In this document: positions 14,101 to 22,906 of the stretch, piece after piece | How the letters are laid out: the number at the start of each line of letters is the position of its first letter | How positions within the stretch are numbered: position 1 is the stretch's first letter | NCBI GenBank assembly: GCA_023428695.1 | Contig: JAEYWY010000022.1 | Location: 1 to 64,000, forward strand | DNA: 64,000 nucleotides | DNA from: Bacteroidota bacterium | GTDB taxonomy: Bacteria; Bacteroidota; Bacteroidia; Cytophagales; Cyclobacteriaceae | Direction of reading: 5' to 3' | Position numbers and translations under genes: made by a program | Notes under the pieces: model-generated | What the model saw: the letters and a program-made list of their open reading frames with translations, nothing else | What the model was told of the DNA's origin: nothing | Database searches by the model: none

Positions 14101-17085
14101 TGAAGGGATACCACCCGTGAAATTATTCTTTGACACGTAAAGCTTCTGAAGTTTCGTTAGATTCCCCAGCCATGCGGGGAGTTCGCCTTCAAGATTGTTG
14201 TTGGCGATACTGAGCAGGACAAGACTGGTTGCATTCTGCAAATTGTCCGGAATCGTTCCATGAAACTCGTTGTTGAACAACCACAGCGAGTCCAGCAACG
14301 GCAAATCGCCAAACCATTGGGGAATCGGACCGGTCAGATGGTTGTCAGAAAATGCTGCCCACTCCAGTTGAGTCATATTTGCCATTGATGCCGGCAAGGC
14401 ACCTGAAAACCGGTTGTTATTGAGCGCCAGGTACTTCATCTTGCTAAGACTACCCATAGTAGAAGGCAGCTCACCCGAAAAGTCATTTCCACCGAGCCAA
14501 ATCTCGGTCAGGTTGACGAGGTTTCCAATTTCAGGTGGGATCGTGCCCGACAGCGTTCCATTGCTGGACACCGCCAGATTGGTTAAACTGGTTATGCTAA
14601 ACAGCGACTGAGGCAGCGGACCTGAGAGATTATTCCCAAAGAGGTGTAGTACTTTAAGCTTGTTAAGGTTACCAATTTCTTCAGGAATCGGACCGCCTAC
14701 GTCGGTGTAAAAGATATACAGATCCTGGAGCTTCACGAGGTTGAACAAACCATTCGGAAGATTTCCGGAAAGTGGGTTTGTGTATAATCCCAGCCATGTC
14801 AGGTTCGTGAGCCTTCCGATCGATTCCGGTATTTCTCCAGTGAAGTTATTTCTTCCTAAACTCAAATAAGTCAAAGGCGTGATGCTTGTGATCGTATCCG
14901 GAAAAGGGCCACTCAGGTTATTGCCCGTGAAGCGAAGTCGGTTCAACCGCTGAAGAATGCCTATCGACAGAGGCAATTTTCCCACGAGATTATTATTGAC
15001 CAATTCAACACGCGTTATATCACCTCCCCCCGCGGTAATTCCGAACCATGCATCCATTTGCCCCACGGTGATATTAATTGTTTTTGTTGTCGTTGCGGGC
15101 CAGTTGTCTTTTCGGATCCATTGATCGCCGACGAGGCTATCATACAAATTGCGGAGAGCCCGGAACTCCCACGCATCAGGAACCTGTCCCCGCGATGCCG
15201 GTATCCAGAACGAACAACTTGCCGGAGGTGCAATTCCCGAATAGAGCACAACCTTCTGGCTCAGTGCAACCGACGGATCAACTGTTACTGTGCGTATGAC
15301 GCCACCGTTGCGATAGTATTTCACGGAAGACCCTTCGCGTGCGATCTCGAAGATGTCACCGACCGTCCAGGTTGTGACATCGATTCCGGTCGCATTACTT
15401 TCGTGAATAATTACACGCTTTGTACTTCCATTGTCCACTAACTCAATTCCGTATGCCACATCTGTCGCCGCGTATGACGCACCGGTCGATGAAAACCCAA
15501 TGATGTATTTACTCGATGCACTCGCTGCATCAGGTGTGAAATGAATTGCTCCGTCGGTATTTTCCGGCAAAAGATTTTCGGAAAGCGCGCCAGCATTACC
15601 CCACCCATCCGCAGCTGTCTTGGTAACGACGCCGTTCTCCTCAATCACACCGACTTCGCTGTTCCAGACCGTCGGATGCCCGGCCCGAACAAGGATGTCG
15701 GCAGAGGATAACGTCAGCCCCGGGAACGTTGTATTTGTAATTTTGTAACGGAACCTTCCATCGTCAGCTGCGGTGAGGTTGCTGAATCGGAATGTACGCT
15801 GCGTCGGGTCTTCATTGAGGCTGTTTGCAGCACTCCACCCGGACGCCCCGTCCAATCGGCGCTCCCACACAACGGAACCATTAACACCTGGATCTTTTGC
15901 TGTAAGGATAAGCGTTTCACCGGTGTTGACCTGAACCCACGTGAGGTCGTCATATGCTTTCTGTGAACTATAAGTCAGTGTTTTAATTCCCTTGTTGTAC
16001 ACTTTCTCCAAATCGGCAAAACTCAGCTTATTCATCGAAATGTTCAGCGTCAGGTTTGCTTTGTTGACCTGTTGACTGAAATCCGGTATCGTCTGAATGT
16101 TGTTTTGCGCCAGGTTCAGGGTAACCAGTAAAGGCAGATTCAGAAGTCCGTCGGGCACTGATGTAAGCGCATTAAAATCAGCTGTTATCATGGTGATCGC
16201 CTGACAAGAGCCGAGATGTGCGGGGAGTTGTCCGGTAAACTGGTTTTTGTTAATCCTGTATTCCTTGAGATTCGTCCATGTCTGAACCGACGGGAGAGTG
16301 CCGGTAAACGAATTGTTTGTGAGTTCCAACACAACCAGGGCCGACAAATTTTCCATCCCCGCCGGTAAGTCTCCCGAGAATGAATTGTTTGCCAGGTAAA
16401 GATTTTTCAGGTTTTGGAGGCTGGCAATCGTCGAGGGCAGCGCTCCGGAAAATTGGTTGTTGCGCAACGACAAATACTGAAGCGCCGTAAGGTCGCCAAC
16501 TGCAGCAGGAATAGACCCGGTAAACGAGTTTTGATTGACATATAGTTCGGTCAGATTGGTAAGACTCCACAGCGACGAGGGCAGCGTGCCTGATAGCTGA
16601 TTAACCCCGACGTTAAGCCTCGTAAGATTTTGCAGATTTCCAATTGAAGACGGAAGGGAACCGGTCAGTTCATTTGTGTCGAGAATCAATACACTAAGTG
16701 ACGGCAACGTCGTGTAACTACTCGGAATCCCCCCTTCAATGTGATTGTTTCGAAGGTTCAGTGATGTAAGTCGCGTAAGACGGGAAATCGATTCAGGCAA
16801 CAATCCGGTCAGATTATTACCACTTAACAAAATACCCGTGATGTCTCCATTGGTGACCGTAATGCCGGTCCAGGTATCAAACTGTGAACTGGTCGCGCTC
16901 GCAGGCCAGGAGTTCAGGGTGGGCCAATTGTTTTTGTTGTTCCAACCATCGCCACCCAGGCTGTCGTAGATATTTCTTAAGACCTCTAACTCAACTGCAT
17001 CAGGCACAACGTTGAATTGGGCAACAGCAGAAATGCTTACGGCAATAGTAAAAAACAAAAGCGAAAAGAATTTAACTAGTCTCAT
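11146..17085 (-). CDS. LRR-RHS polymorphic toxin with variable C-terminal tip
   Basis: 1979 residues. Signal peptide 1-22 (cleaved near SAVAQ). Domains in order: plant-type leucine-rich repeats 70-355 (repeat like LTGSLPSSIGNLQNLTRL), an Ig-like domain about 365-466, a beta-rich domain about 470-632, a second LRR block 635-1060, an Ig-like domain about 1075-1178, RHS repeats 1188-1440, the RHS core ending WNHFELREYDPVIGRW and NPVNGVDPDGG (1729-1773), and a unique tip 1774-1979. The tip ends in a His-rich segment (STVHDEAHGSGYYRHFHDKD), suggestive of a nuclease but not identified. The core is copied three times at 1-4022. LRRs may bind target cells; the RHS part would belong to a shell that cages the tip. 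A candidate immunity gene follows after 5 nt. Confidence 0.85.
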   Translation of the reverse strand: MRLVKFFSLLFFTIAVSISAVAQFNVVPDAVELEVLRNIYDSLGGDGWNNKNNWPTLNSWPASATSSQFDTWTGITVTNGDITGILLSGNNLTGLLPESISRLTRLTSLNLRNNHIEGGIPSSYTTLPSLSVLILDTNELTGSLPSSIGNLQNLTRLNVGVNQLSGTLPSSLWSLTNLTELYVNQNSFTGSIPAAVGDLTALQYLSLRNNQFSGALPSTIASLQNLKNLYLANNSFSGDLPAGMENLSALVVLELTNNSFTGTLPSVQTWTNLKEYRINKNQFTGQLPAHLGSCQAITMITADFNALTSVPDGLLNLPLLVTLNLAQNNIQTIPDFSQQVNKANLTLNISMNKLSFADLEKVYNKGIKTLTYSSQKAYDDLTWVQVNTGETLILTAKDPGVNGSVVWERRLDGASGWSAANSLNEDPTQRTFRFSNLTAADDGRFRYKITNTTFPGLTLSSADILVRAGHPTVWNSEVGVIEENGVVTKTAADGWGNAGALSENLLPENTDGAIHFTPDAASASSKYIIGFSSTGASYAATDVAYGIELVDNGSTKRVIIHESNATGIDVTTWTVGDIFEIAREGSSVKYYRNGGVIRTVTVDPSVALSQKVVLYSGIAPPASCSFWIPASRGQVPDAWEFRALRNLYDSLVGDQWIRKDNWPATTTKTINITVGQMDAWFGITAGGGDITRVELVNNNLVGKLPLSIGILQRLNRLRFTGNNLSGPFPDTITSITPLTYLSLGRNNFTGEIPESIGRLTNLTWLGLYTNPLSGNLPNGLFNLVKLQDLYIFYTDVGGPIPEEIGNLNKLKVLHLFGNNLSGPLPQSLFSITSLTNLAVSSNGTLSGTIPPEIGNLVNLTEIWLGGNDFSGELPSTMGSLSKMKYLALNNNRFSGALPASMANMTQLEWAAFSDNHLTGPIPQWFGDLPLLDSLWLFNNEFHGTIPDNLQNATSLVLLSIANNNLEGELPAWLGNLTKLQKLYVSKNNFTGGIPSSLENLNSLKALDVSFNKLSGDVPEFLVGKSLLRYLAVNDAEFTSLPDFSERSDVNLLTIRAENNKIPLSDIEANFTGPAVQPFEAFTYSPQNNPFAAATLSFSLGSELSITAPEGGTHGVYVWERLVNGVWTNINSLNEGAQPNAFVIQSVDESLAGTYRYTVTNTWVPDLTFESGPIEVQITDAVVSSPIKPLYNGLITSVRWHTSKAHGVDGDDYYGMYVYDYDDKYQIRDASWANYNATTYTYAGNKFRLTGMEYDPNGNILQLKRYNDAGAKIHDFTYTIEANKNKLLSVDGYVNQYHYNAIGQMKQEDREEGTEDDKYVIYDVSGKVRKVYTGKQPEPCEGCPTPPADTDADEVPAGLNLTIENIYDDRGFRLAKINHLTHTTTWYIRDASGNVISIHETNQEGDVVEKEIPIYGSGKIATYYPEEDGSSVYEITDHLGNVRALLRENIHTYVATMEDNGQEDITNPRVEEMAYFENLFETEKDNEAFMNVTPATTDEPDPRKVAYLFWNDTPGILAEEKSIGPSWAKRVSAGDKVDAKVWTRYEEKVSYAKDFNLLAFASLLGNTFSTMAGFEGYSLSQTTSSLHTGLLAPTFQDNDADDSRPYAYLNYILYDEEMNVVGASRFRVPETAASDQASLYLPGNEPVEMGFDQTLEIEQNGYLYIWLSNESKEARVWFDDLTITHEEHFVVQATDYGVWGDVIREQKSDIASYRYGYQGQFAEKDEETGWNHFELREYDPVIGRWMSTDAYGQYWSPYLGMGNDPVNGVDPDGGFETRFGAWWYSLWHGGGDVSFNEATQSWEVFKSYSEVISVFDDVSGNYVDIKYQGFEIVTGRSAPLFEWTDADQEILDRATGAYWDKRHFTVRGDGIEPSYPETWLFPSAPFKGAVVATKSLGATYKATRVTKGLEIGKRITTKAAVQRLKKNQDTYSDSRSEAKSIMKKAKGSSTVHDEAHGSGYYRHFHDKDRTGGHSFYGPKQ

Positions 17086-17105
17086 GTTGAGTTATCTAAT
17101 AGCCA

Positions 17106-18698
17106 TTAACCGATTTTCTTTCTTTTTTTGAGATTGAGATCAAGCCCGGTTCTGATGTTCAGCCTTGATGCTGCAGGATATGGTCCTCCGGAATCGATCT
17201 TATAAACAACAAGGATTACTCCTCTGAATCGTTTTGATACATTGAACCTGCGGCCGACGCCTGCAAGCGTGTTGTTCTCGGCTAAAGCAGGAACTTCACT
17301 ATGTGTGGATGGATTAAGCGACGCCGGCTTTCTCAGGAATTCGTGTTCGGCTCTGACAAAATATCCTTTCACCAAACCAATATCGACAAACGTTCTGTAG
17401 CCGTACACTTTTTCATAGTCAACGAAGTAGCTATTGGCCCGGTCGAAAGAGAAATGTGCGAATGATCCTGCTCCAACCGTGAACCGTCCCGAAAATCGGT
17501 ACGCAGCCTGTAGCATTGTTTCCAGGGTGAATGCTTCGCTGTTGTACGAGGTGAAGGCAATTCCGGGTAAAAACCGGTCGCGGAAAGGTTTATCCTTAAG
17601 AGAATTTGATGTGAGAACGTTTCGAATATTGAAGGAAGACTTCCGGCGTAGCCGTGCCACGCGCTCCTGCGCCTCAAGAACCGCCGCAGACGTCTTGTTG
17701 AACTTTTCATTTACAATACCCTCCGCCTTTCTTTTGATTGATTCCTGAAGTGCTTTCTTGTCGCGATATCGCTGGATCAACGCCTGATATTCCTGCTGTT
17801 GCTTTGTCAATTGCTGTTCTGCTTTGTTTAACTCCAGTACTTCGTTCCTTTCTGACACAGCCGACTCAAGAGCCTCATCAGCTTTCACCTGGACATCTCC
17901 GTTTTGTATCACGTCCAATACCTCTGTACCTTTCTCCAACCCGATGGAAAGCTGCGGTACATCGGTGTTCAATTTTTGCAGGTCTGCCGGGATTTCCGGA
18001 ATATCGGTATCAATAGATTCAAGTTCGGAAACCTGCTCCATTGTCTCCTGAACAACGTCTGGGATACCCGCGCCAGGTATCTGGTCGTCAACGTCCAGCA
18101 GGTCGTCAGATGGAATGATATTATCGATTTTAACTTTTTCTGTTGGCAGGACGATTTCACCCGTATCGAAGTGAAGAACATCCTCGACTGACGTTGATAT
18201 CTCATGCGAAGGCAACTCAATGGTCTCCAGGTCTGGCAAGTCATACTTCGCAACCTTCGATCGAAGATTATCCAGCAGACTGTCAGGTCCATTGAATCGA
18301 TCTGCCTCGGACATCAGACGGGCTTTCAGTGAGTCGAATTGATTCAGCACAGGGATGGAATCCGGCAACGCTCGTTTCGGCCGATGTATTGTTGTGAGAG
18401 CATGTAGATTCTTCTCTGCATGTTTTGCGACACCGGATATCGAGTCCTGAATACTATTGACAATTTTCGGTACAGCAGAGTCTTTCAGTGTGTCGATCGT
18501 GGTTTGGAGGCTTAATGAATCATCAATGCGCTTCGTCTGTTGCACTGCCGACCGGAGTTTCTTCCCTTTATGGAAGAGCATATAAAAAAATCCCCGTGCA
18601 GACCGGCTGCTGTCAGTAGTGGCAGGGATACCATCATGTTGGGCATGGGTGGTCATCGCCATGCAACAAAACAAACCGATAAGCAAAATGCTCTTCAT
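17106..18698 (-). CDS. secreted coiled-coil protein with C-terminal outer-membrane barrel-like domain
   Basis: 530 residues from the ATG at 18698; the open frame continues upstream but would overlap the preceding gene, and the sequence MKSILLIGLFCCMAMTTHAQ at this start is a clean signal peptide. The middle part is helical and acidic, with a strong coiled coil at about 280-350 (LNKAEQQLTKQQQEYQALIQ). The last ~160 residues alternate aromatic and polar residues (YRFSGRFTVGAGSFAHFSF, YRTFVDIGLVKGYFVRAEHE) as in an outer-membrane barrel. It lies 20 nt upstream of the LRR-RHS gene inside the operon, so it may anchor or help export the RHS proteins. No family name recognised. Confidence 0.7.
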   Translation of the reverse strand: MKSILLIGLFCCMAMTTHAQHDGIPATTDSSRSARGFFYMLFHKGKKLRSAVQQTKRIDDSLSLQTTIDTLKDSAVPKIVNSIQDSISGVAKHAEKNLHALTTIHRPKRALPDSIPVLNQFDSLKARLMSEADRFNGPDSLLDNLRSKVAKYDLPDLETIELPSHEISTSVEDVLHFDTGEIVLPTEKVKIDNIIPSDDLLDVDDQIPGAGIPDVVQETMEQVSELESIDTDIPEIPADLQKLNTDVPQLSIGLEKGTEVLDVIQNGDVQVKADEALESAVSERNEVLELNKAEQQLTKQQQEYQALIQRYRDKKALQESIKRKAEGIVNEKFNKTSAAVLEAQERVARLRRKSSFNIRNVLTSNSLKDKPFRDRFLPGIAFTSYNSEAFTLETMLQAAYRFSGRFTVGAGSFAHFSFDRANSYFVDYEKVYGYRTFVDIGLVKGYFVRAEHEFLRKPASLNPSTHSEVPALAENNTLAGVGRRFNVSKRFRGVILVVYKIDSGGPYPAASRLNIRTGLDLNLKKRKKIG

Positions 18699-18714
18699 CC
18701 CTACTACCGGAATG

Positions 18715-19110
18715 TTAGTTTGATGATACAATCTTAAGTTCGTATGAGACCGGTTCATCACGAGCAAGTGTGATAATCCCTTTCACTCCTGACGTCGTTT
18801 TCGTAATTGAAATCGAGCCGATATCAATATCATCAGAAATCTGGATCTCCATCGTTTCACCTGTCTGCAAGCTGCTCCATTCGTTAAAAATTTCTACTAC
18901 ATTGAAGGTGCGCCGACTCACGCCATTTGCATCTTTCCATTCGATCTTTGATCTCCCGGTAAGTGTCAACGTAGTGGTCTCTTCAGTGCGGACACCGGTA
19001 GCCGGTTCAAATGTCTCCGTTGACGTCCATTGAATTTTTGCCGTGCTAATGTCCTGAGACAGTGCAACGGTAGCAAAAAAAAGGAATGCGAGAAGGAAGA
19101 ATGCTTTCAT
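18715..19110 (-). CDS. small secreted protein of the RHS operon
   Basis: 131 residues with a signal peptide (MKAFFLLAFLFFATVALSQ) and a mature part rich in Thr and Ser strands (EETTTLTLTGRSKIEWKD, DIDIGSISITKTTSGVKG). No cysteines and no motif recognised. It ends 16 nt before the barrel protein gene and follows the second RHS gene after 66 nt. Its fixed place in the operon suggests a role in secretion or assembly. Confidence 0.7.
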   Translation of the reverse strand: MKAFFLLAFLFFATVALSQDISTAKIQWTSTETFEPATGVRTEETTTLTLTGRSKIEWKDANGVSRRTFNVVEIFNEWSSLQTGETMEIQISDDIDIGSISITKTTSGVKGIITLARDEPVSYELKIVSSN

Positions 19111-19176
19111 AAATCGTGTATCGTTTTAACGTTAGTATCTTTTCAGTTACGGCATCATCTATTAATGCATCACGCT

Positions 19177-22100
19177 TTAATTATTCTCAGAGGCCTCGCT
19201 GCTTTCCATCAGTGTACGGTACGCCCTGTTTTGGGCACCGTAGCGTTTGAAGGGGCTTTCAGGAGCGTCGTCGAAACTCATGAATCGAATGAGCGGTTGA
19301 TGATTGGCAATGAGTTGTTGGTTACCGGACATCAAATGAAATCCATCCTGAAACGACGGGATTGTCGAGGAGGTCTGATAAAGATTGCTCAAATCACTTT
19401 CGTAATAATTGAGTACCATGCCAAATACGTCGTCTGCAGCTCCGCCCGCATCGACTGGATTATTCGGGTCGTTGATTTGTGTGAGCCAACCATGAATATT
19501 GTACACAAAGTCAATACCCTGAAGGTTGTCGCCAAGCTCAATGCGCTTCAGCGGACCGTGCAAATAGTATTCATAAGTAGCGCGAAGTTTCGTGTTCTCC
19601 CCGTCGAGGCTGGTATACGCACGCAAAAGCCGTTGATCTTTATCGTATTCATAATGGTGATGAAACTGGCTTCTCAGGACTCCGCCGTCATACCTCAGGT
19701 TAGATACCTTCAAGACGTTTCCAAGAAAATCATATTCATATCGGGTAACGAAAACCGTTCCGAGTGCAATTGGCATTTGAGCCATCCATGTGACCCTGCC
19801 AAACTCATCGTAGCTGTACCATGTATTAATGTTTTTGTTCTCTGTCCACGCGACCGCACCCCGCAAATACTCAGGAACGAGATCCGTAATGTCCGTTTTA
19901 GAAATGAAGTCGGGGTCCGGATTATCGTAGTGGGTCCGTATCCAATCTTTGGTGTCCGCCTCGCCGAAAACTTCCTGATCGGTGAATTCCAGCTGCGATG
20001 AAAGGTCATCAAATGCAAACTCAGATCCGATGTATTCACCCGATTCAATTGCGCGGCCTATATAGTCGTAATGGGTGTAGGAAAATTTTCCTTTTCCGGA
20101 TACGGCCGCATTTTGTCGTTGCAGTTCGTTTTGTGAAAACCTGATGTTGCCGTCTTTCCGATACTTGAATTTAGATGTACCCGCATCGGGTTCTGTCTGA
20201 CTAAGGAGCCATCCCCGCAGATTGTACTCATACGTGGTCTTATCAATTGCTGAGAATGATTCACCTGCTATCCATGCATTTAGACCATTAGGAGTGATGG
20301 TTGTTCGAAGCCTTCCAACATCATCATAGAAATTGTAGGAGACGTCCTTGAGGTAAGTAGTGTAAGCAATCGAAATTGGCGCTGACCCTGTGTTCGACAA
20401 GCGATAGAAGCCGGCTGGCCATTTGTTCCCAGCATCTGCGAAGGTCATATCTGTTTTGACTTCTCCGCTAACAATATTTTCGACCTCGAATCCAGTTCCG
20501 GTTACCTGTACCTCTGTGGGGTTAACCAAGTAAAAATACGCTATTGGGTTCTCGGTTGTGACCTCGTGTTGATTGTCAATCTCCAATACATGATCCTCGT
20601 CAGATCCCGGCATCGCAGTCATCACGTTCTTACCACTGTAGTCGTTCAAAGCAACGACGTACCTGCCATTTTCATCGCGACTCACGCTTTGCATACCCTT
20701 GCCACGGTCAAATCTTGCATTAGTGCTTTGAAAATCTCCGCCGGCCTTGATGATTTCAATTTCACCTAATGTGATTTTAACTTTGTAGCCGGATGAAACT
20801 CCAACTTTTTGGAACTTGAAAAGAAGATATTCATACTCCTGGTTAAGCGTGAATGAGAGTTCCAACTCTCGCGCTTCTCCAACTGGAATGGCCGCATCTC
20901 CCTGAACGGTAACTTGCTGCACCGAATTCGCAGGGCTGTCACTTGCAAATATGTTGGCTGCAGATTGAAACGGCGCGGAACCACCCGTTGACTGATTGGA
21001 TGCTTTGATGCGCACAATGTAGGACCCGGCTGGCCACTTTCTTCCATCATTCAATTTTTGTCCGATAAAACTTGTTTCTGCTGCCGAATTTTGAGATCCG
21101 TCAGCCTGCACAACTTCATTCAGAGTCCATTGAAAGGGTGCAACGTTACCACCGCCCGTATTGAAGTTTTGCCAGGGAAGGATTGTTCCACCTTGAAAAT
21201 TACTGTTTTCAAATTCAAAAGCTCCGAATACAAATCTTCTTAAACTATAGTAGTGGTCCAACTCGGTCCGGATTGGAAAACTTCCTTTTATAACTTCATG
21301 TCCACCGCCGAGGAAGTGTGTATTTCCGGGTGAAGAGGAACGGACAACATCGATTGTACCTTCTTCGCAAATCTCTGTGCGTGTATAAGGAAATAGAGTT
21401 GTCGGACAGTTCTCACACAAGGTATTGTTTTCGCTAAAGTACCAGCCCAGACTGCCTGGTACAGATGCCTCGACAGGATCCGGGTTTGTCGTCCGAACGC
21501 CATCAAAATTCTGCGAAGTGTACCTTGTTGCTGCCGCAGCGTTGACAAAAAAGTGGTCATATTGAAATCCCGATTTCAATGTCGGCGCCGACAGGGTGGC
21601 CAGAACCTCGCGCCCCATAAAATCCTGAATCGATTGGGATGCGAATATTTGACCACTCTCCATCGCCTTCGTTTGATTTTGAAGATTTCTTCCTGAAAAA
21701 TCGAAATAGGCGCGGCCATGACTGGTGATTGCAGCAGTCTCGCGAAATGATTTTGATTCAATCCAATTGAGGTAATCGTCGCATTCAGAATTGAAGGTCA
21801 CTGATATCTGAGTTGATTGCGAGCCAATACATCCATCATTATCTACAGGGTAGCCGAGATAATTCAATGTGCCTGCCTGAAAGGGTGCCTTGACTTTCAA
21901 CGTCTTACTTATTCCCAAGGGTACGTTATTGGCGTCATACCATGAAAGGGCGGCCAGGGAAGATAATTCAGGCGCGAGTTCGACATACTCTGCGGCACAG
22001 CGAGTAAGTGATTGGTTAGGAACAGGTGTGGGTTCATAGACCGTTACGGATTTTGAAGTACGGGGGCTTAAGCAGCCATTCTTCATAAATGCGACTGAAA

Positions 22101-22902
22101 TCGTCTTCGGGCTCGGAATTGTGATGTACAACCTGGGATCAGTGGATGGCGTCCAAATCACACTTCCTGTCTCGTCATACCAGAAATGCATAGCACCTTC
22201 CGGTGCCCCGGAGGCATTGAACTCAACGGGCATTCCTTTACAGACCGGGGTTGCGCCCTGGATTGCTAAGTTTGCAACATTGCCCGCATAAGATGTATTC
22301 ACCGTAACAGTAACCTGCTGTTTTTGACAGCTATACCCTTGGGCGAAAACATAGTAGACTGTATTGATGCTGATTGACGGCGTGACGAACGTTGCCGTTT
22401 GCGCAACCACCGTTGTCTGGTCAGCGGCATACCAGGTATATGTACTGCCTGCTGGAGCACCGCTTGCGACAAGTGTTGCCTGACCCGGTCCGCAGAAGTT
22501 GGTCCCCTGTACGAAAATCGTGTTCGTATTAACCGTAACGACTGACGTTTTCGGTTCGGGTGGATAGATGTAAGTTCCTGTACCCGAATTATAAATAGCG
22601 AGATAATAAGTCTTTGAAACCGACGCATAGACGTCGAGTTGAAAAATTCTGAGCGTAGACCCCTGATATGGGGGGCCGGAATTTGCACCGGTTCCGGCGA
22701 TCGTAGTGTAGTTAGCGTCATCAAACCATCTGACCTGCAGGAACTGATCACTCGATCCGTTAAGATCAACGACCACCGACATCGTTATCTGTTGAGGCGA
22801 ACACACTGTGTTCGAACTACCACTGAGAATAAATGGGTCCGCCTTTGCGACAGTCGTGAATGCCAAAAGGAACATGACTAATACAATTGACTCCGCTTTC
22901 AT
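19177..22902 (-). CDS. secreted RHS-repeat protein B (Ig-like and DUF6443-like parts), lacks core and tip
   Basis: 1241 residues from ATG 22902 (MKAESIVLVMFLLAFTTVAK, signal peptide). The longer frame overlaps the preceding gene, so this start, 4 nt after that gene's stop, is preferred. The N-terminal ~350 residues are Ig/PKD-like repeats (CGPGQATLVASGAPAGSTYTW, VCKGMPVEFNASGAPEG). A DUF6443-like section follows (FSGRNLQNQTKAMESGQIFA), then YD-type RHS repeats (YSYDEFGRVTWMAQ, YNLRGWLLSQTEPD, FVYNIHGWLTQINDP). It stops shortly after DVFGMVLNYYE, the point at which single-chain relatives go on with YNGxI repeats; that continuation is found at residue 1190 of the LRR-RHS protein. No toxin tip. 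Confidence 0.8.
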   Translation of the reverse strand: MKAESIVLVMFLLAFTTVAKADPFILSGSSNTVCSPQQITMSVVVDLNGSSDQFLQVRWFDDANYTTIAGTGANSGPPYQGSTLRIFQLDVYASVSKTYYLAIYNSGTGTYIYPPEPKTSVVTVNTNTIFVQGTNFCGPGQATLVASGAPAGSTYTWYAADQTTVVAQTATFVTPSISINTVYYVFAQGYSCQKQQVTVTVNTSYAGNVANLAIQGATPVCKGMPVEFNASGAPEGAMHFWYDETGSVIWTPSTDPRLYITIPSPKTISVAFMKNGCLSPRTSKSVTVYEPTPVPNQSLTRCAAEYVELAPELSSLAALSWYDANNVPLGISKTLKVKAPFQAGTLNYLGYPVDNDGCIGSQSTQISVTFNSECDDYLNWIESKSFRETAAITSHGRAYFDFSGRNLQNQTKAMESGQIFASQSIQDFMGREVLATLSAPTLKSGFQYDHFFVNAAAATRYTSQNFDGVRTTNPDPVEASVPGSLGWYFSENNTLCENCPTTLFPYTRTEICEEGTIDVVRSSSPGNTHFLGGGHEVIKGSFPIRTELDHYYSLRRFVFGAFEFENSNFQGGTILPWQNFNTGGGNVAPFQWTLNEVVQADGSQNSAAETSFIGQKLNDGRKWPAGSYIVRIKASNQSTGGSAPFQSAANIFASDSPANSVQQVTVQGDAAIPVGEARELELSFTLNQEYEYLLFKFQKVGVSSGYKVKITLGEIEIIKAGGDFQSTNARFDRGKGMQSVSRDENGRYVVALNDYSGKNVMTAMPGSDEDHVLEIDNQHEVTTENPIAYFYLVNPTEVQVTGTGFEVENIVSGEVKTDMTFADAGNKWPAGFYRLSNTGSAPISIAYTTYLKDVSYNFYDDVGRLRTTITPNGLNAWIAGESFSAIDKTTYEYNLRGWLLSQTEPDAGTSKFKYRKDGNIRFSQNELQRQNAAVSGKGKFSYTHYDYIGRAIESGEYIGSEFAFDDLSSQLEFTDQEVFGEADTKDWIRTHYDNPDPDFISKTDITDLVPEYLRGAVAWTENKNINTWYSYDEFGRVTWMAQMPIALGTVFVTRYEYDFLGNVLKVSNLRYDGGVLRSQFHHHYEYDKDQRLLRAYTSLDGENTKLRATYEYYLHGPLKRIELGDNLQGIDFVYNIHGWLTQINDPNNPVDAGGAADDVFGMVLNYYESDLSNLYQTSSTIPSFQDGFHLMSGNQQLIANHQPLIRFMSFDDAPESPFKRYGAQNRAYRTLMESSEASENN

Positions 22903-22906
22903 GATC

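Noticed and set aside
19030..20001. 323-codon plus-strand ORF
   Set aside because: It lies opposite the well-supported RHS protein B and the sequence has no protein features; an antisense shadow.
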